DNA of 64,000 bases, from contig NZ_SHKK01000001.1 of assembly GCF_004217135.1 (NCBI RefSeq), positions 186,001 through 250,000 of the forward strand, given 5' to 3'. This DNA is from Micromonospora violae. Lineage in GTDB: Bacteria; Actinomycetota; Actinomycetes; Mycobacteriales; Micromonosporaceae. This document shows, one piece after another, positions 48,716-56,889 of this stretch; the first letter of the stretch is position 1; the number at the start of each line of letters is the position of its first letter. The position numbers and the translations under genes are program-made. The notes beneath the pieces were generated by a model. It did not search any database and was not told the DNA's origin. It saw only the letters and a program-made list of their open reading frames with translations.

Positions 48716-50470
48716 CTAGAACGGGATGTCGTCGTCGGAGCTGCCGCCGCCGGAGCCCACCACGGCGAACGGGTCGGCGGACTGGGTGATCGAGCGCAGC
48801 GTCTCCGATGGTGCCCGGCCCGCCTCGGAGACCCGGGTGGCCCAGGCCGGGAACGGGAATTCCAGGCAGAGCGGCACCGGGATGTCCGGCTGGTTGACGA
48901 ACATGGTGCCCGGCTTGGCCAGCAGCGCCCGCTGGCGCTGCGCGGGCGGCAGGAAGCCGTACTCCGGGCGGGACGCCTCGGCCGGATCGAGCCGGCCGAC
49001 CACCCGGATCGCCGAGTTGGTGACGATCCGCCGCTCCACCTCGCTCGCCGTCTGCTGCGCGCCGATCAGGATCACCCCGAGCGAGCGGCCCCGCTCGGCG
49101 ATGTCGAGCAGCACCTCCTTGATGGGGGAGGAGCCCTCCCGGGGGGCGTACTTGTTGAGCTCGTCGAGCACGACGAAGAGCAGCGGCTTGGCGGTGCCGG
49201 CCTTCTCCTTGCGCTCGAACTCGCTCTTCAGCGTCACACCTACCACGAACCGCTGCGCCCGGTCCGGCAGGTTGTGCAGGTCGACCACCGTCACCTGCGC
49301 CGACTCGCTGGTGTTGATCGAGTGCGGGCGGCGGGCCGCGAGGTCACCGCGGATCAGCCGGGCCAGGTCCTTCTTACTGCCGATCAACCGCCGGGCGAAC
49401 GCGTTGACGGTGCCCAGACCCACCGCGCTGCCCGCCCAGTCGGAGCGGGTCTCGTCGTCGTTGAGCTGGTCGACGATGTGGTCGACCAGATCGCCGTAGG
49501 AGCCGAGCCGCACCCCGTCGATGCTCACCCCGCCGTCGGCCGGCTGGGCGTAACGGGCCAGGTGCGCGGCCACCGAGTGGACCACCATCGTGTACTGCTG
49601 GCGCTCGTCGTCGGCGTCGGCGAAGACGTACGGCAGCAGGCGGTCGGTGCAGAACTCGCTCAGCGTCCAGTAGAAGCTGTCGACCCCGGTGAGCCGGCTG
49701 CTCACGTCCGGCGTGCCGGCCGCGTCGCCGACCCGGGGCGGGGCGTAGACCCGCACGTCGGGGAAGGCACCGGCGCTCAACCCGAGCTTCGCGTACGCCG
49801 CGCGGGTGGGCTCGTCGAGCCGGGTGTTGGGGTGGTCGAGGAACAGCAGGTCCTCACCCTTGACGTTGAAGATCAGCGCCTTGGCGTTGACCGCGTCGCC
49901 ACCCAGCACCCCGGAACGGAACACCGAGTAGAGCAGGAAGGTGGCGAAGCTGGTCTTGGTCGCCACCCCGGATATGCCGGAGATGGAGACGTGCGCGCCC
50001 CGGCTGCCGTCGAGGAAGTCGGCGTTGAGGTAGACCGGAACGCCGTCGCGGCCCATGCCCATCGGGATGCGCCGCTCCATCCGGTCGAAGTGCAGCGCAC
50101 GCGCCCGCGCGTCACCCTCGGCCCGGTGCACCACCGCGCCCGGCGTCGGCGGCACGTACAGCTCCGGATCGACCCGGGTCGTGGTGACCTCGGCCGCCTC
50201 CTGCACCTGCGCCGGCAGCGTGCCGTCGGCGATGGCGAACACGTCGGAGTCGAACTGCGCGCCCTCGTGCCGCGCGCGGACCTGGGTGACCACCCCGGCG
50301 ATCGTCACCGGCTCCCGGTCCGGCAGGTCCCGTCGGGTGACCACCACGTCGTCGAGCTGGAGGTAGCTGCCGGGCGCCACGGCCGTCCAGAACTGCAACG
50401 GAGTGGCGTCGGCGGTGCCCAGCACCCGCCCGACCGCCTCGCCCGGGCTGTCGATGTCGGCGTCGGTCAT
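48716..50470 (-). CDS. HerA-like ATPase (HAS-barrel / DUF87)
   Basis: A 584-residue ATPase. An N-terminal HAS-barrel-like beta domain (about 1-100) precedes a RecA/FtsK-like core. The Walker-A-like segment is SGISGVATKTSFATFL (GxxxxKTS), Walker B is KPLLFVVLDELNKYAP, and the arginine-finger region is GAQQTASEVERRIVTNSAIRVVGRLD. HerA forms a hexameric DNA translocase that feeds the NurA nuclease and cooperates with Rad50/Mre11 in archaea. ATG 50470 has no clear ribosome site. First gene of a five-gene run. HerA identity is likely though the P-loop is non-canonical. The 226-bp divergent spacer (50471-50696) shows no SOS box. Confidence 0.82.
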   Translation of the reverse strand: MTDADIDSPGEAVGRVLGTADATPLQFWTAVAPGSYLQLDDVVVTRRDLPDREPVTIAGVVTQVRARHEGAQFDSDVFAIADGTLPAQVQEAAEVTTTRVDPELYVPPTPGAVVHRAEGDARARALHFDRMERRIPMGMGRDGVPVYLNADFLDGSRGAHVSISGISGVATKTSFATFLLYSVFRSGVLGGDAVNAKALIFNVKGEDLLFLDHPNTRLDEPTRAAYAKLGLSAGAFPDVRVYAPPRVGDAAGTPDVSSRLTGVDSFYWTLSEFCTDRLLPYVFADADDERQQYTMVVHSVAAHLARYAQPADGGVSIDGVRLGSYGDLVDHIVDQLNDDETRSDWAGSAVGLGTVNAFARRLIGSKKDLARLIRGDLAARRPHSINTSESAQVTVVDLHNLPDRAQRFVVGVTLKSEFERKEKAGTAKPLLFVVLDELNKYAPREGSSPIKEVLLDIAERGRSLGVILIGAQQTASEVERRIVTNSAIRVVGRLDPAEASRPEYGFLPPAQRQRALLAKPGTMFVNQPDIPVPLCLEFPFPAWATRVSEAGRAPSETLRSITQSADPFAVVGSGGGSSDDDIPF

Positions 50471-50696
50471 CGGGCGACCCGGGTCGCTCGGGCATCACGG
50501 TCGGCGCGCATGCGTGCATCCTGCCCGAGGAGTACGACAGGTCGCCACGCGACGCGGCGGACGACACCATGCGCCGTCACACTCATTACGCTGCGTGCTC
50601 AAACGAGCTCACCACGTGGGCGGGAGTCGTGGCGCGTGGCGACACGCGAACTCAACTTCCCGGGCAGCGGTCGCGTTACCTAGGTATGGAGCACGC

Positions 50697-51215
50697 GTGA
50701 ATGACGACTTCGCCACCTTCGTCGCTACCAGCGGCCCGCGACTGCTCCGCTTCGCCGTTCTGATCACGGGGCAGCGGGCGGACGCCGAGGACCTGCTGCA
50801 GGAGGTGCTGGAGCGGACGTACCCCCGCTGGCGTGCGGTCCGGCAGCGGCAGCCGGAGGCCTATCTGCGCCGCGCCATGACTAACCGGCTGGTCAGCCAG
50901 TGGCGCTCACCGTGGAGCCGACGGCGGGCCGGCCACCTGCCGGACGTGGTGGCGCAGCAGGACGAGATGGCTCGAGTCGACGACCGGGAGGTGCTCCTGG
51001 CGGCGCTGCGGGAGCTTCCGCCGCGGATGCGAGCCGTGGTGGTGTTGCGGTACTGGCTCTGTCTCTCCGAGGCGGAGACAGCTGCCGAACTGAACTGCTC
51101 TGCGGGCTCGGTCAAGAGCCAGGCGTCTCGTGGTCTGCATCGCCTGCGGGCCCGGCTGGAGGCTGCTGGTGTCACACCACTCGACGTCGACCTTGCGGAG
51201 GACAACCATGCGTGA
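50697..51215 (+). CDS. SigE-family ECF sigma factor
   Basis: A 172-residue sigma factor of the actinobacterial SigE-like subgroup. Region 2: FATFVATSGPRLLRFAVLIT and DAEDLLQEVLERTYPRW. Region 4: LRELPPRMRAVVVLRYWLCLSEAETAAEL and SAGSVKSQASRGLHRLR. GTG 50697 follows GGAG; the upstream frame enters the divergent gene's promoter and is rejected. It overlaps the next gene by 8 bp; the downstream membrane protein probably modulates it. Confidence 0.92.
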   Translation: MNDDFATFVATSGPRLLRFAVLITGQRADAEDLLQEVLERTYPRWRAVRQRQPEAYLRRAMTNRLVSQWRSPWSRRRAGHLPDVVAQQDEMARVDDREVLLAALRELPPRMRAVVVLRYWLCLSEAETAAELNCSAGSVKSQASRGLHRLRARLEAAGVTPLDVDLAEDNHA

Positions 51216-51957
51216 TCACGAGGTGGCTGGCCTGCTCGACGACGCTGTCGCGACCGTCGAACTGCCACCCGGGCTCGCGCGGCGGGTTGTTGCCGGAAGC
51301 CGGGCGCGTCGACGCCGGCACCTCCTGTTGACGGGTGGCACGGCGGCGGCGGTGGTCGCTGCGGTCACGCTGCTGCTCCCGCAGGTGGGCCCGCTTGGTC
51401 GCGATGGCGGCGGCGACGTCGGGGGCGCCGAGCCCAGGGCGGCCGTTGACGTCCCGGCCGGGGTCGTCGGTTCCGACGGTCGAGCGGTGACACCGGAGCA
51501 GGTCGTGGCCGTCGGTCGGGCCGGGACGGAGACGCTTGTGCTGGTCAAGAGGGAGCCACGCGCCGAGGAACGGGCCGTCGGAGGACGGGCAGCCGAGGTG
51601 TGGGTCGCCCCGGACGGGGGCGACGCGCGGCGGTTGCATGATTACCTCTCGTACGATCTGGCATGCATCGACGGTGATGTGGTCTGTGCGGCTGTCCGGT
51701 CCACCGGCAGCGGGCTGGGCGTGGCGGTGGCCCGGCGCTCCGGTGGCGGGCTCTACGTGCTCGTTCAGGCGCCGCAGGGGCGCACCGTCGAGGTCGTGGC
51801 CGGAGGGGTGCCGCACCCCCTCGGCCCGGCCCCGGGCGGCGCGGTGGCGGAGGTAACCGCCGCCGAGCCGTACGACGAGGTGCAGGTCTGGGCCACCACC
51901 GCGGACGGCCAGCGCTACCGAATCCCGTGGGCCCCGGGCGCGGTGCTCAACGACTGA
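51208..51957 (+). CDS. Membrane protein coupled to the SigE-family factor
   Basis: A 249-residue protein: cytoplasmic N-terminus of ~37 residues with LLDDAVATVELPPGLARRV, one helix (about 40-60, LLLTGGTAAAVVAAVTLLLP), and an outer domain of ~170 residues without recognised motifs. The short N-terminus lacks a zinc anti-sigma motif, but the overlap with the sigma gene and the shape are those of an anti-sigma-like partner. The ATG at 51208 follows a GGAGG site (TGCGGAGGAC). Anti-sigma role inferred from context only. Confidence 0.7.
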   Translation: MRDHEVAGLLDDAVATVELPPGLARRVVAGSRARRRRHLLLTGGTAAAVVAAVTLLLPQVGPLGRDGGGDVGGAEPRAAVDVPAGVVGSDGRAVTPEQVVAVGRAGTETLVLVKREPRAEERAVGGRAAEVWVAPDGGDARRLHDYLSYDLACIDGDVVCAAVRSTGSGLGVAVARRSGGGLYVLVQAPQGRTVEVVAGGVPHPLGPAPGGAVAEVTAAEPYDEVQVWATTADGQRYRIPWAPGAVLND

Positions 51958-51983
51958 GCCACGCGTCAGCCAGCGAGTGGGTC

Positions 51984-52730
51984 TTACCGGCGGGCGTGGC
52001 GGAGCAGGAGGACGCCGTCCTCGGCGGCGAGCACGTGGCGCAGCGGCAGGTGTCGGGGCGGGGCGGTGTCGCCGGCGGTGATCCGGCCCGGTCCGGGGCC
52101 GGCGAGCAGCGGCGAGACGGTGAGACACAGCTCGTCCACCAGGTCGGCGGCGGTGAGCGCGCCGAGCAGGTGCGGGCCGCCCTCGCAGAGCAGTTGGGTG
52201 AGCCCGCGTCGGTGCAGCTCGGCGAGGCCGGCGGCCAGGTCGACCCGCTCGGTGCCGCAGCGCAGCACGTCGGCGACGTCGGTCAGGCCGGGCGGCGGTT
52301 CGGCGTCGGTGTGGGTGAGCACGATGGGGCGGGTCGGCGCGTCGGCGAAGGCGGCCTGCGTGGGGTCCAGATCGAGCGACCCGGAGACGACCACCAGCGT
52401 CGGGTACTCGGCCAACCCGTTGGTATGACGCCAGGCGCGGCGGGTCTCGTCGAGGCGGACCGCCCGGTACCCCTCGTGGCGGAGCGTGCCGGCGGCCACC
52501 ACCAGCGCGTCGCAGGCCATCCGCAGCAGGCCGAACACCCGCTTGTCGGGCTCGCCGGAGAGCCCGGCGGAGTAACCGTCCACGGTGACCGCGCCGTCCA
52601 GGCTGGTGACGAAGTTGACTCGCAGTCGGGGTTGGTCGGCACGGCCGTAGAGAGCGGTCAGCGCGGCGTCGTCGAGGGGCTGCGTCGACGGCTCGGGCCA
52701 GAGCCGCCGGATCGGAATTCTGACGGTCAT
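51984..52730 (-). CDS. RibD C-terminal-type pyrimidine reductase
   Basis: A 248-residue stand-alone RibD_C (DHFR-like) reductase. FVTSLDGAVTVDGYSAGLSGEPDKRVF contains the substrate-binding region, DALVVAAGTLRHEGY the NADPH region, and LLCEGGPHLLGALTAADLVDEL the C-terminal family block. Such proteins reduce a ribosylaminopyrimidine or related substrate; no deaminase domain is present. The ATG at 52730 overlaps the stop of a 39-aa Cys-rich ORF (ATGA). No other riboflavin genes are nearby, so a non-riboflavin role is possible. Confidence 0.85.
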   Translation of the reverse strand: MTVRIPIRRLWPEPSTQPLDDAALTALYGRADQPRLRVNFVTSLDGAVTVDGYSAGLSGEPDKRVFGLLRMACDALVVAAGTLRHEGYRAVRLDETRRAWRHTNGLAEYPTLVVVSGSLDLDPTQAAFADAPTRPIVLTHTDAEPPPGLTDVADVLRCGTERVDLAAGLAELHRRGLTQLLCEGGPHLLGALTAADLVDELCLTVSPLLAGPGPGRITAGDTAPPRHLPLRHVLAAEDGVLLLRHARR

Positions 52731-52846
52731 TCGCCGGCCGGACCGGTGACCGGAGGGGTGGGTTCGGCGGTACGGTGCTGGCAGTCGCACCAGTTCCGGC
52801 CCGGGCAGTCGTCGTGTCGCCGGGCCCGGCACGCTCGGCAGATCAT
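52727..52846 (-). CDS. Short Cys-rich ORF (39 aa) preceding the reductase
   Basis: A 39-residue ORF beginning MICRACRARRHDDCPG and continuing NWCDCQHR: six Cys and two His in the first 24 residues suit a small zinc finger. The stop overlaps the reductase start (ATGA), indicating translational coupling. It is too short to show in ordinary gene calls. Function unknown; possibly a regulatory or metal-binding microprotein. Confidence 0.6.
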   Translation of the reverse strand: MICRACRARRHDDCPGRNWCDCQHRTAEPTPPVTGPAGE

Positions 52847-52881
52847 GCCTCGCAGCCTAAGCCGAGGGAGGACAGGGCAGC

Positions 52882-53442
52882 ATGCCGCGTCAGATCTTCC
52901 AGCTGAAGATGTCCCTCGCCGGGACCCGCCCGCAGGTGTGGCGCCGGGTGCTCGTGCCGGCCGGTTACACGCTGGACCGGTTGCACCGGGTGGCGCAGCA
53001 CGCGATGGGTTGGCGGGACTGCCACCTGCACTCGTTCGAGATCGACGCGGTGCAGTACGGCGAGCCCGACCCGGACGGCGAGTTGGCGCTGCACGACGAG
53101 CTGGACGCGCGGTTGGACGCGGTGCTCGGCAAGGGCAGCCGGTTCTCCTACACGTACGACTTCGGCGACTGGTGGGAGCACGAGCTGGTCGTGGAGGACG
53201 CGCTGACCGCCGACCCGGACGAGCGGTACCCGGTCTGCCTGGCCGGCGAGCGGGCCTGCCCGCCGGAGGGTATCGGCGGGCCGGTGGGCTACCAGGCGCT
53301 CCTGGAGGCCCTGGCCGACCAGACCGCAGCCGGCCTGGGCAACCCGCGGCACGCGATGCTGCGTGACTGGGCCGGTCCCACCTTCGACCCGTCCGGCTTC
53401 GACCCCCACCGCGCCACCACACTCCTTCGCCGCTTCTGCTGA
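52882..53442 (+). CDS. Plasmid pRiA4b ORF-3-like protein
   Basis: A 186-residue protein of the PRiA4_ORF3 family: QIFQLKMSLAGTRPQVWRRVLVPA at the start, LHRVAQHAMGWRDCHLHSFEID, and YTYDFGDWWEHELVVE in the middle, all family hallmarks. Function unknown; despite the name it is chromosomal in many bacteria. ATG 52882 has GGGAGG in AGCCGAGGGAGGACAG upstream. It diverges from the Cys-rich ORF by 35 bp. Confidence 0.9.
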   Translation: MPRQIFQLKMSLAGTRPQVWRRVLVPAGYTLDRLHRVAQHAMGWRDCHLHSFEIDAVQYGEPDPDGELALHDELDARLDAVLGKGSRFSYTYDFGDWWEHELVVEDALTADPDERYPVCLAGERACPPEGIGGPVGYQALLEALADQTAAGLGNPRHAMLRDWAGPTFDPSGFDPHRATTLLRRFC

Positions 53443-53502
53443 CCCGCCATCGGGAGGTGTCGCTGGGGCCTGCTGTTACGCGAGTGGTCAGCGGTAACGA
53501 TC

Positions 53503-53516
53503 TGGGAACGCTCCCA
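53503..53516. promoter_or_regulatory. cebR box: CebR-type operator 1
   Basis: TGGGAACGCTCCCA, one mismatch from the CebR palindrome TGGGAGCGCTCCCA, 9 bp upstream of the -35 of the cebE promoter. Confidence 0.85.
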
Positions 53517-53524
53517 ACGCCCTA

Positions 53525-53553
53525 TTGACACCCCCGTTACCCGCCGGCAATCT
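53525..53553 (+). promoter_or_regulatory. Promoter of the ceb operon
   Basis: TTGACA (53525-53530), 17-bp spacer, CAATCT (53548-53553): a good sigma-70 promoter bracketed by two CebR-type boxes. Start would lie about 105 bp before the cebE ATG. Confidence 0.75.
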
Positions 53554-53555
53554 CA

Positions 53556-53569
53556 TGGGAGCGCTCCCG
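53556..53569. promoter_or_regulatory. cebR box: CebR-type operator 2
   Basis: TGGGAGCGCTCCCG, one base from the consensus palindrome, immediately downstream of the -10 and overlapping the likely transcript start. Confidence 0.88.
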
Positions 53570-53665
53570 GCGGTGGCGTGGCTCACTCACGGACCCCGGC
53601 CTGGCGCGATGAGACACCCCCCACCACACCCAATGAGCCTCACCACCGGAAAGAGGGGTCAGCGC

Positions 53666-54955
53666 ATGAGTGTCACCACGCGGCGTACCCGCCTGGCGGC
53701 CGCTGCTCTGGCCGCGGTCACCGCAATCGGCGGTCTCGCGGCCTGCGGCAACGACGACGACGAGCCGGCGGCCGGCGAGAAGCCGGCCAAGCTGGTCGTC
53801 GACACGTTCGGCGAGTTCGGCTACGACGAGCTCGTCAAGCAGTACGAGAAGGACACCGGCATCAAGGTCGAGCTGCGTAAGACCGCGCAGCTCGGTGACT
53901 ATCGGCCGAAGCTGGTCCGCTACCTCGCCACCGGCAAGGGCGCGGCGGACGTCACCGCCCTGGAAGAGGGCATTCTCAACGAGTTCAAGGCCAACCCGCG
54001 CAACTGGGCCGACCTCAACCCGCTGGTCGCCGACCACTCCAAGGAGTTCCTGCCCTGGAAGTGGGAGCTGGGCAAGGCGCCGGACGGCCGGCTGATCGGC
54101 CTGCCGACCGACGTCGGCAGCCTCGCCGTCTGCTACCGCAAGGACCTGTTCGAGGCGGCCGGTCTGCCTACCGACCGCGACCAGGTGTCGGCGCTCTGGC
54201 CGGACTGGAAGGGCTTCCACGACGCCGGTCTGAAGTACAAGCAGGGCAGCGGCGGCAAGGCGTTCATCGACTCGATCACCGCCGTCTCCAACGGTGTGAT
54301 GTTCCAGGGCAACGGTGATCTGTTCTACGACAAGGAGAACAACATCATCGCGGACACCAGCCCCGCGGTGAAGAACGCCTGGGAGACCGCCACGTCGATG
54401 GCGGACATCTCCGCCAAGGCGGGCACCTGGTCGCCGGAGTGGTCGGGTGGCTTCAAGCAGGGCACCTTCGCGGCCACCTTCTGCCCGTCCTGGATGCTCG
54501 GCATCGTGGCGGACAACTCCGGCCCGGCCAACAAGGGCAAGTGGGACGTCGCGGCCGTGCCGGGTGGCGGCGGTAACTGGGGTGGCTCGTGGCTCGCGGT
54601 TCCGGAGCAGAGCAAGTACCCGAAGGAGGCGGCGAAGCTCGCCGAGTACCTCACCAACGCCAAGAGCCAGGTCGAGGCATTCAAGCTCAAGGGCCCGCTG
54701 CCCACCAACCTGGAGGCGCTGAAGAACGACGCGTTCATCAGCTACACCAACGAGTACTTCAGCAACGCGCCGACCGGCAAGATCTTCGGGGAGAGCGTTG
54801 CCAAGATCCAGCCGATGTACCTGGGTCCGAAGCACCAGGCGGTGAAGGAGAACGCGCTCGAGCCGGCCCTGCGGGCGTTCGAGAACGGGCAGGCCGACAA
54901 GGCCAAGGCCTGGGAGCAGTTCACGAAGGACGCAAAGACTCAGGGTGCCTTCTGA
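53666..54955 (+). CDS. cebE: Cellobiose/cello-oligosaccharide ABC transporter solute-binding lipoprotein
   Basis: A 429-residue family-1 extracellular sugar-binding protein. The signal sequence ends GGLAAC with lipidated Cys27. The mature protein has the type-I/II SBP pattern: KLVVDTFGEFGYDELVKQYEKDTGI, PTDVGSLAVCYRKDLFEAAGL, and FCPSWMLGIVADNSGP. Operon position with two permeases, a beta-glucosidase and a LacI regulator, plus CebR boxes, supports cellobiose uptake. ATG 53666 follows AAAGAGGGG; upstream frame rejected. Sugar assignment is inferred from context. Confidence 0.9.
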   Translation: MSVTTRRTRLAAAALAAVTAIGGLAACGNDDDEPAAGEKPAKLVVDTFGEFGYDELVKQYEKDTGIKVELRKTAQLGDYRPKLVRYLATGKGAADVTALEEGILNEFKANPRNWADLNPLVADHSKEFLPWKWELGKAPDGRLIGLPTDVGSLAVCYRKDLFEAAGLPTDRDQVSALWPDWKGFHDAGLKYKQGSGGKAFIDSITAVSNGVMFQGNGDLFYDKENNIIADTSPAVKNAWETATSMADISAKAGTWSPEWSGGFKQGTFAATFCPSWMLGIVADNSGPANKGKWDVAAVPGGGGNWGGSWLAVPEQSKYPKEAAKLAEYLTNAKSQVEAFKLKGPLPTNLEALKNDAFISYTNEYFSNAPTGKIFGESVAKIQPMYLGPKHQAVKENALEPALRAFENGQADKAKAWEQFTKDAKTQGAF

Positions 54956-54965
54956 GTGATTCCCT

Positions 54966-55001
54966 GCCGGTGGCGTTCGGGGCTTCCCGGACGCCACCGG
55001 C
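54966..55001 (+). terminator. Intercistronic hairpin between cebE and cebF
   Basis: GCCGGTGGCGT (54966-54976) pairs with 54991-55001, with an inner CGGG/CCCG pair. It probably acts as a partial terminator or an mRNA 3' stabiliser that keeps the binding protein in excess over the permeases, as known for other binding-protein operons. Confidence 0.6.
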
Positions 55002-55064
55002 CGGTCCCCTCCGCGTAGCGCCCTGCGCGAGGGCCCCCGGGCCTCGCCGGAAAAGGAAATTCGC

Positions 55065-56036
55065 ATGAGCCTGTCGGCCACGACGGCACGGCCGTCGCCA
55101 GCAGCACCGCCTCCTCCCGACGATTCTTCCCGACGTCGACGGGGGAAGTTACTCAACCGCCTCGATGTCAAGTACTCGCCGTACCTCTACATCGCGCCGT
55201 TCTTCCTGATCTTCGGCGCCTTCGGGTTGTACCCGATGATGCGTACCGCCTGGATGTCGCTGCACGACTGGGACATGATCGGCGACCACACGTTCATCGG
55301 CTTCGACAACTACACCCGGCTGGTGTCCGACGAGTACTTCTGGAACGCGCTGGTCAACACGTTCGGCATCTTCGCCCTGTCGACCATCCCGCAGTTGCTG
55401 CTCGCCCTCTTCCTCGCGAACCTGCTCAACCGCACGTTCCTGCGCGCCAAGACCTTCTTCCGGATGGCCATCTTCATGCCGAACGTGGTGTCGGTGGCCG
55501 CCGTCGCGATCGTCTTCGGGATGTTGTTCCAGCGGGAGTTCGGCCTGTTCAACTGGCTGCTCAGCTTCGTCGGTGTCGACCCGGTCGACTGGGACGGGCA
55601 CCGGTGGAGCTCCTGGATGGCCATCTCGTCGATGGTCAACTGGCGGTGGACCGGGTACAACACCCTGATCCTGCTCGCCGGCATGCAGGCGATCCCGAAG
55701 GACCTCTACGAGGCCGCGGCGATCGACGGCGCCAGCCCGTGGCGACAGTTCTGGCAGATCACCCTGCCCATGCTCAAGCCCACCTTCATCTTCGTGGTCA
55801 TCCTCTCCACGATCGGCGGCATGCAGCTCTTCACCGAGCCCCTGCTCTTCGCCAACGGCAACATCATCGGCGGCAACCAGCGGGAGTTCCAGACGCTGGC
55901 CATGTACATGTACGAGATGGGCATCGTGAACCTGAACACCGCCGGCTACGGAGCCGCGGTGGCCTGGGCGATCTTCATGATCATCATCCTGGTGTCGCTG
56001 TTCAACTTCCTACTCGTCCGCCGCTCGGCGAAGTGA
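55065..56036 (+). CDS. cebF: Sugar ABC transporter permease (CebF-type)
   Basis: A 323-residue MalF-like permease. Six or more helices start at about 48 (IAPFFLIFGAFGLYPMMRTAW). The conserved EAA loop is in LYEAAAIDGASPWRQFWQITLPML, which contacts the shared ATPase. A hydrophilic N-terminus of ~40 residues. ATG 55065 follows AAAAGGAAA. No cognate ATPase is encoded in the operon, as usual for actinobacterial ceb/msi systems that use a shared MsiK. Confidence 0.93.
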   Translation: MSLSATTARPSPAAPPPPDDSSRRRRGKLLNRLDVKYSPYLYIAPFFLIFGAFGLYPMMRTAWMSLHDWDMIGDHTFIGFDNYTRLVSDEYFWNALVNTFGIFALSTIPQLLLALFLANLLNRTFLRAKTFFRMAIFMPNVVSVAAVAIVFGMLFQREFGLFNWLLSFVGVDPVDWDGHRWSSWMAISSMVNWRWTGYNTLILLAGMQAIPKDLYEAAAIDGASPWRQFWQITLPMLKPTFIFVVILSTIGGMQLFTEPLLFANGNIIGGNQREFQTLAMYMYEMGIVNLNTAGYGAAVAWAIFMIIILVSLFNFLLVRRSAK

Positions 56037-56046
56037 GGAGAGATCG

Positions 56047-56889
56047 ATGATCTCGGCTTCCCAGCGCCTGTGGCGCACCAGCCCGCTGACCTACGTGGCG
56101 CTCGTCCTGGCGGCGCTGCTGTCGATCTACCCGTTCTACTACATGATGGTGATCGGCAGTCGCAGCCTGGACAACATCAACGACGTGCCGCCGCCGCTGA
56201 CCCCCGGTGGCGCGTTCGGTGACAACTTCGGGCGGGTGCTCGACAACGACGCCGCCAACTTCCTCACCGGCATGATGAACTCGATCATCGTCTCCTCGGT
56301 GGTCACCCTGTCGGTGGTGCTCACCGGCTCGCTGGCCGGGTTCGCCTTCGCCAAGCTGAAGTTCCGGGGCAGCAACGCCCTGCTGCTGGCGATCATCGTC
56401 ACCATGATGATCCCGACCCAGATGGGGCTCATCCCGCTCTGGGGCATGATGCAGGACCTGGGGTGGTACGACACCCTCTACGCGGTCACGGTGCCGTTCC
56501 TGGTCACCGCCTTCGGCGTGTTCATGATGCGTCAGTACGCCAGCCAGGCGATCTCCGACGAGCTGATCGAAGCCGGCCGCGTCGACGGCGCGAGCACGTT
56601 CCGGATCTACTGGAGCATCGTGCTGCCCGCGCTGCGCCCCGCCGCCGGCGTCCTCGGCCTGCTCACCTTCATGGAGACCTGGAACTCGTTCCTCTGGCCG
56701 TACGCCATCCTCACCCCGGAGAACCCGACCCTGCAGGTCTCGCTCTCCTTCCTCTCGTACGCCTACTACACCGACTACTCCCAGGTGTTCGCCGCCACGG
56801 CGGTCGGCACCATCCCCCTGGTCATCGTGTTTCTCGTGTTCGGCCGCCAGATCATCGGCGGGATCATGGAAGGTGCCGTCAAGTCGTGA
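56047..56889 (+). CDS. cebG: Sugar ABC transporter permease (CebG-type)
   Basis: A 280-residue MalG-like permease with six helices and the EAA motif [26 protein letters not shown] 56047 is 10 bp after the cebF stop, with GAGGAGAG. Its TGA overlaps the beta-glucosidase GTG (GTGA), so the hydrolase is translationally coupled. Confidence 0.93.
   Translation: MISASQRLWRTSPLTYVALVLAALLSIYPFYYMMVIGSRSLDNINDVPPPLTPGGAFGDNFGRVLDNDAANFLTGMMNSIIVSSVVTLSVVLTGSLAGFAFAKLKFRGSNALLLAIIVTMMIPTQMGLIPLWGMMQDLGWYDTLYAVTVPFLVTAFGVFMMRQYASQAISDELIEAGRVDGASTFRIYWSIVLPALRPAAGVLGLLTFMETWNSFLWPYAILTPENPTLQVSLSFLSYAYYTDYSQVFAATAVGTIPLVIVFLVFGRQIIGGIMEGAVKS

Noticed and set aside
50471..50696. SOS box between the HerA-like gene and the sigma factor
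   Set aside because: No GAAC-N4-GTTC-type sequence found.
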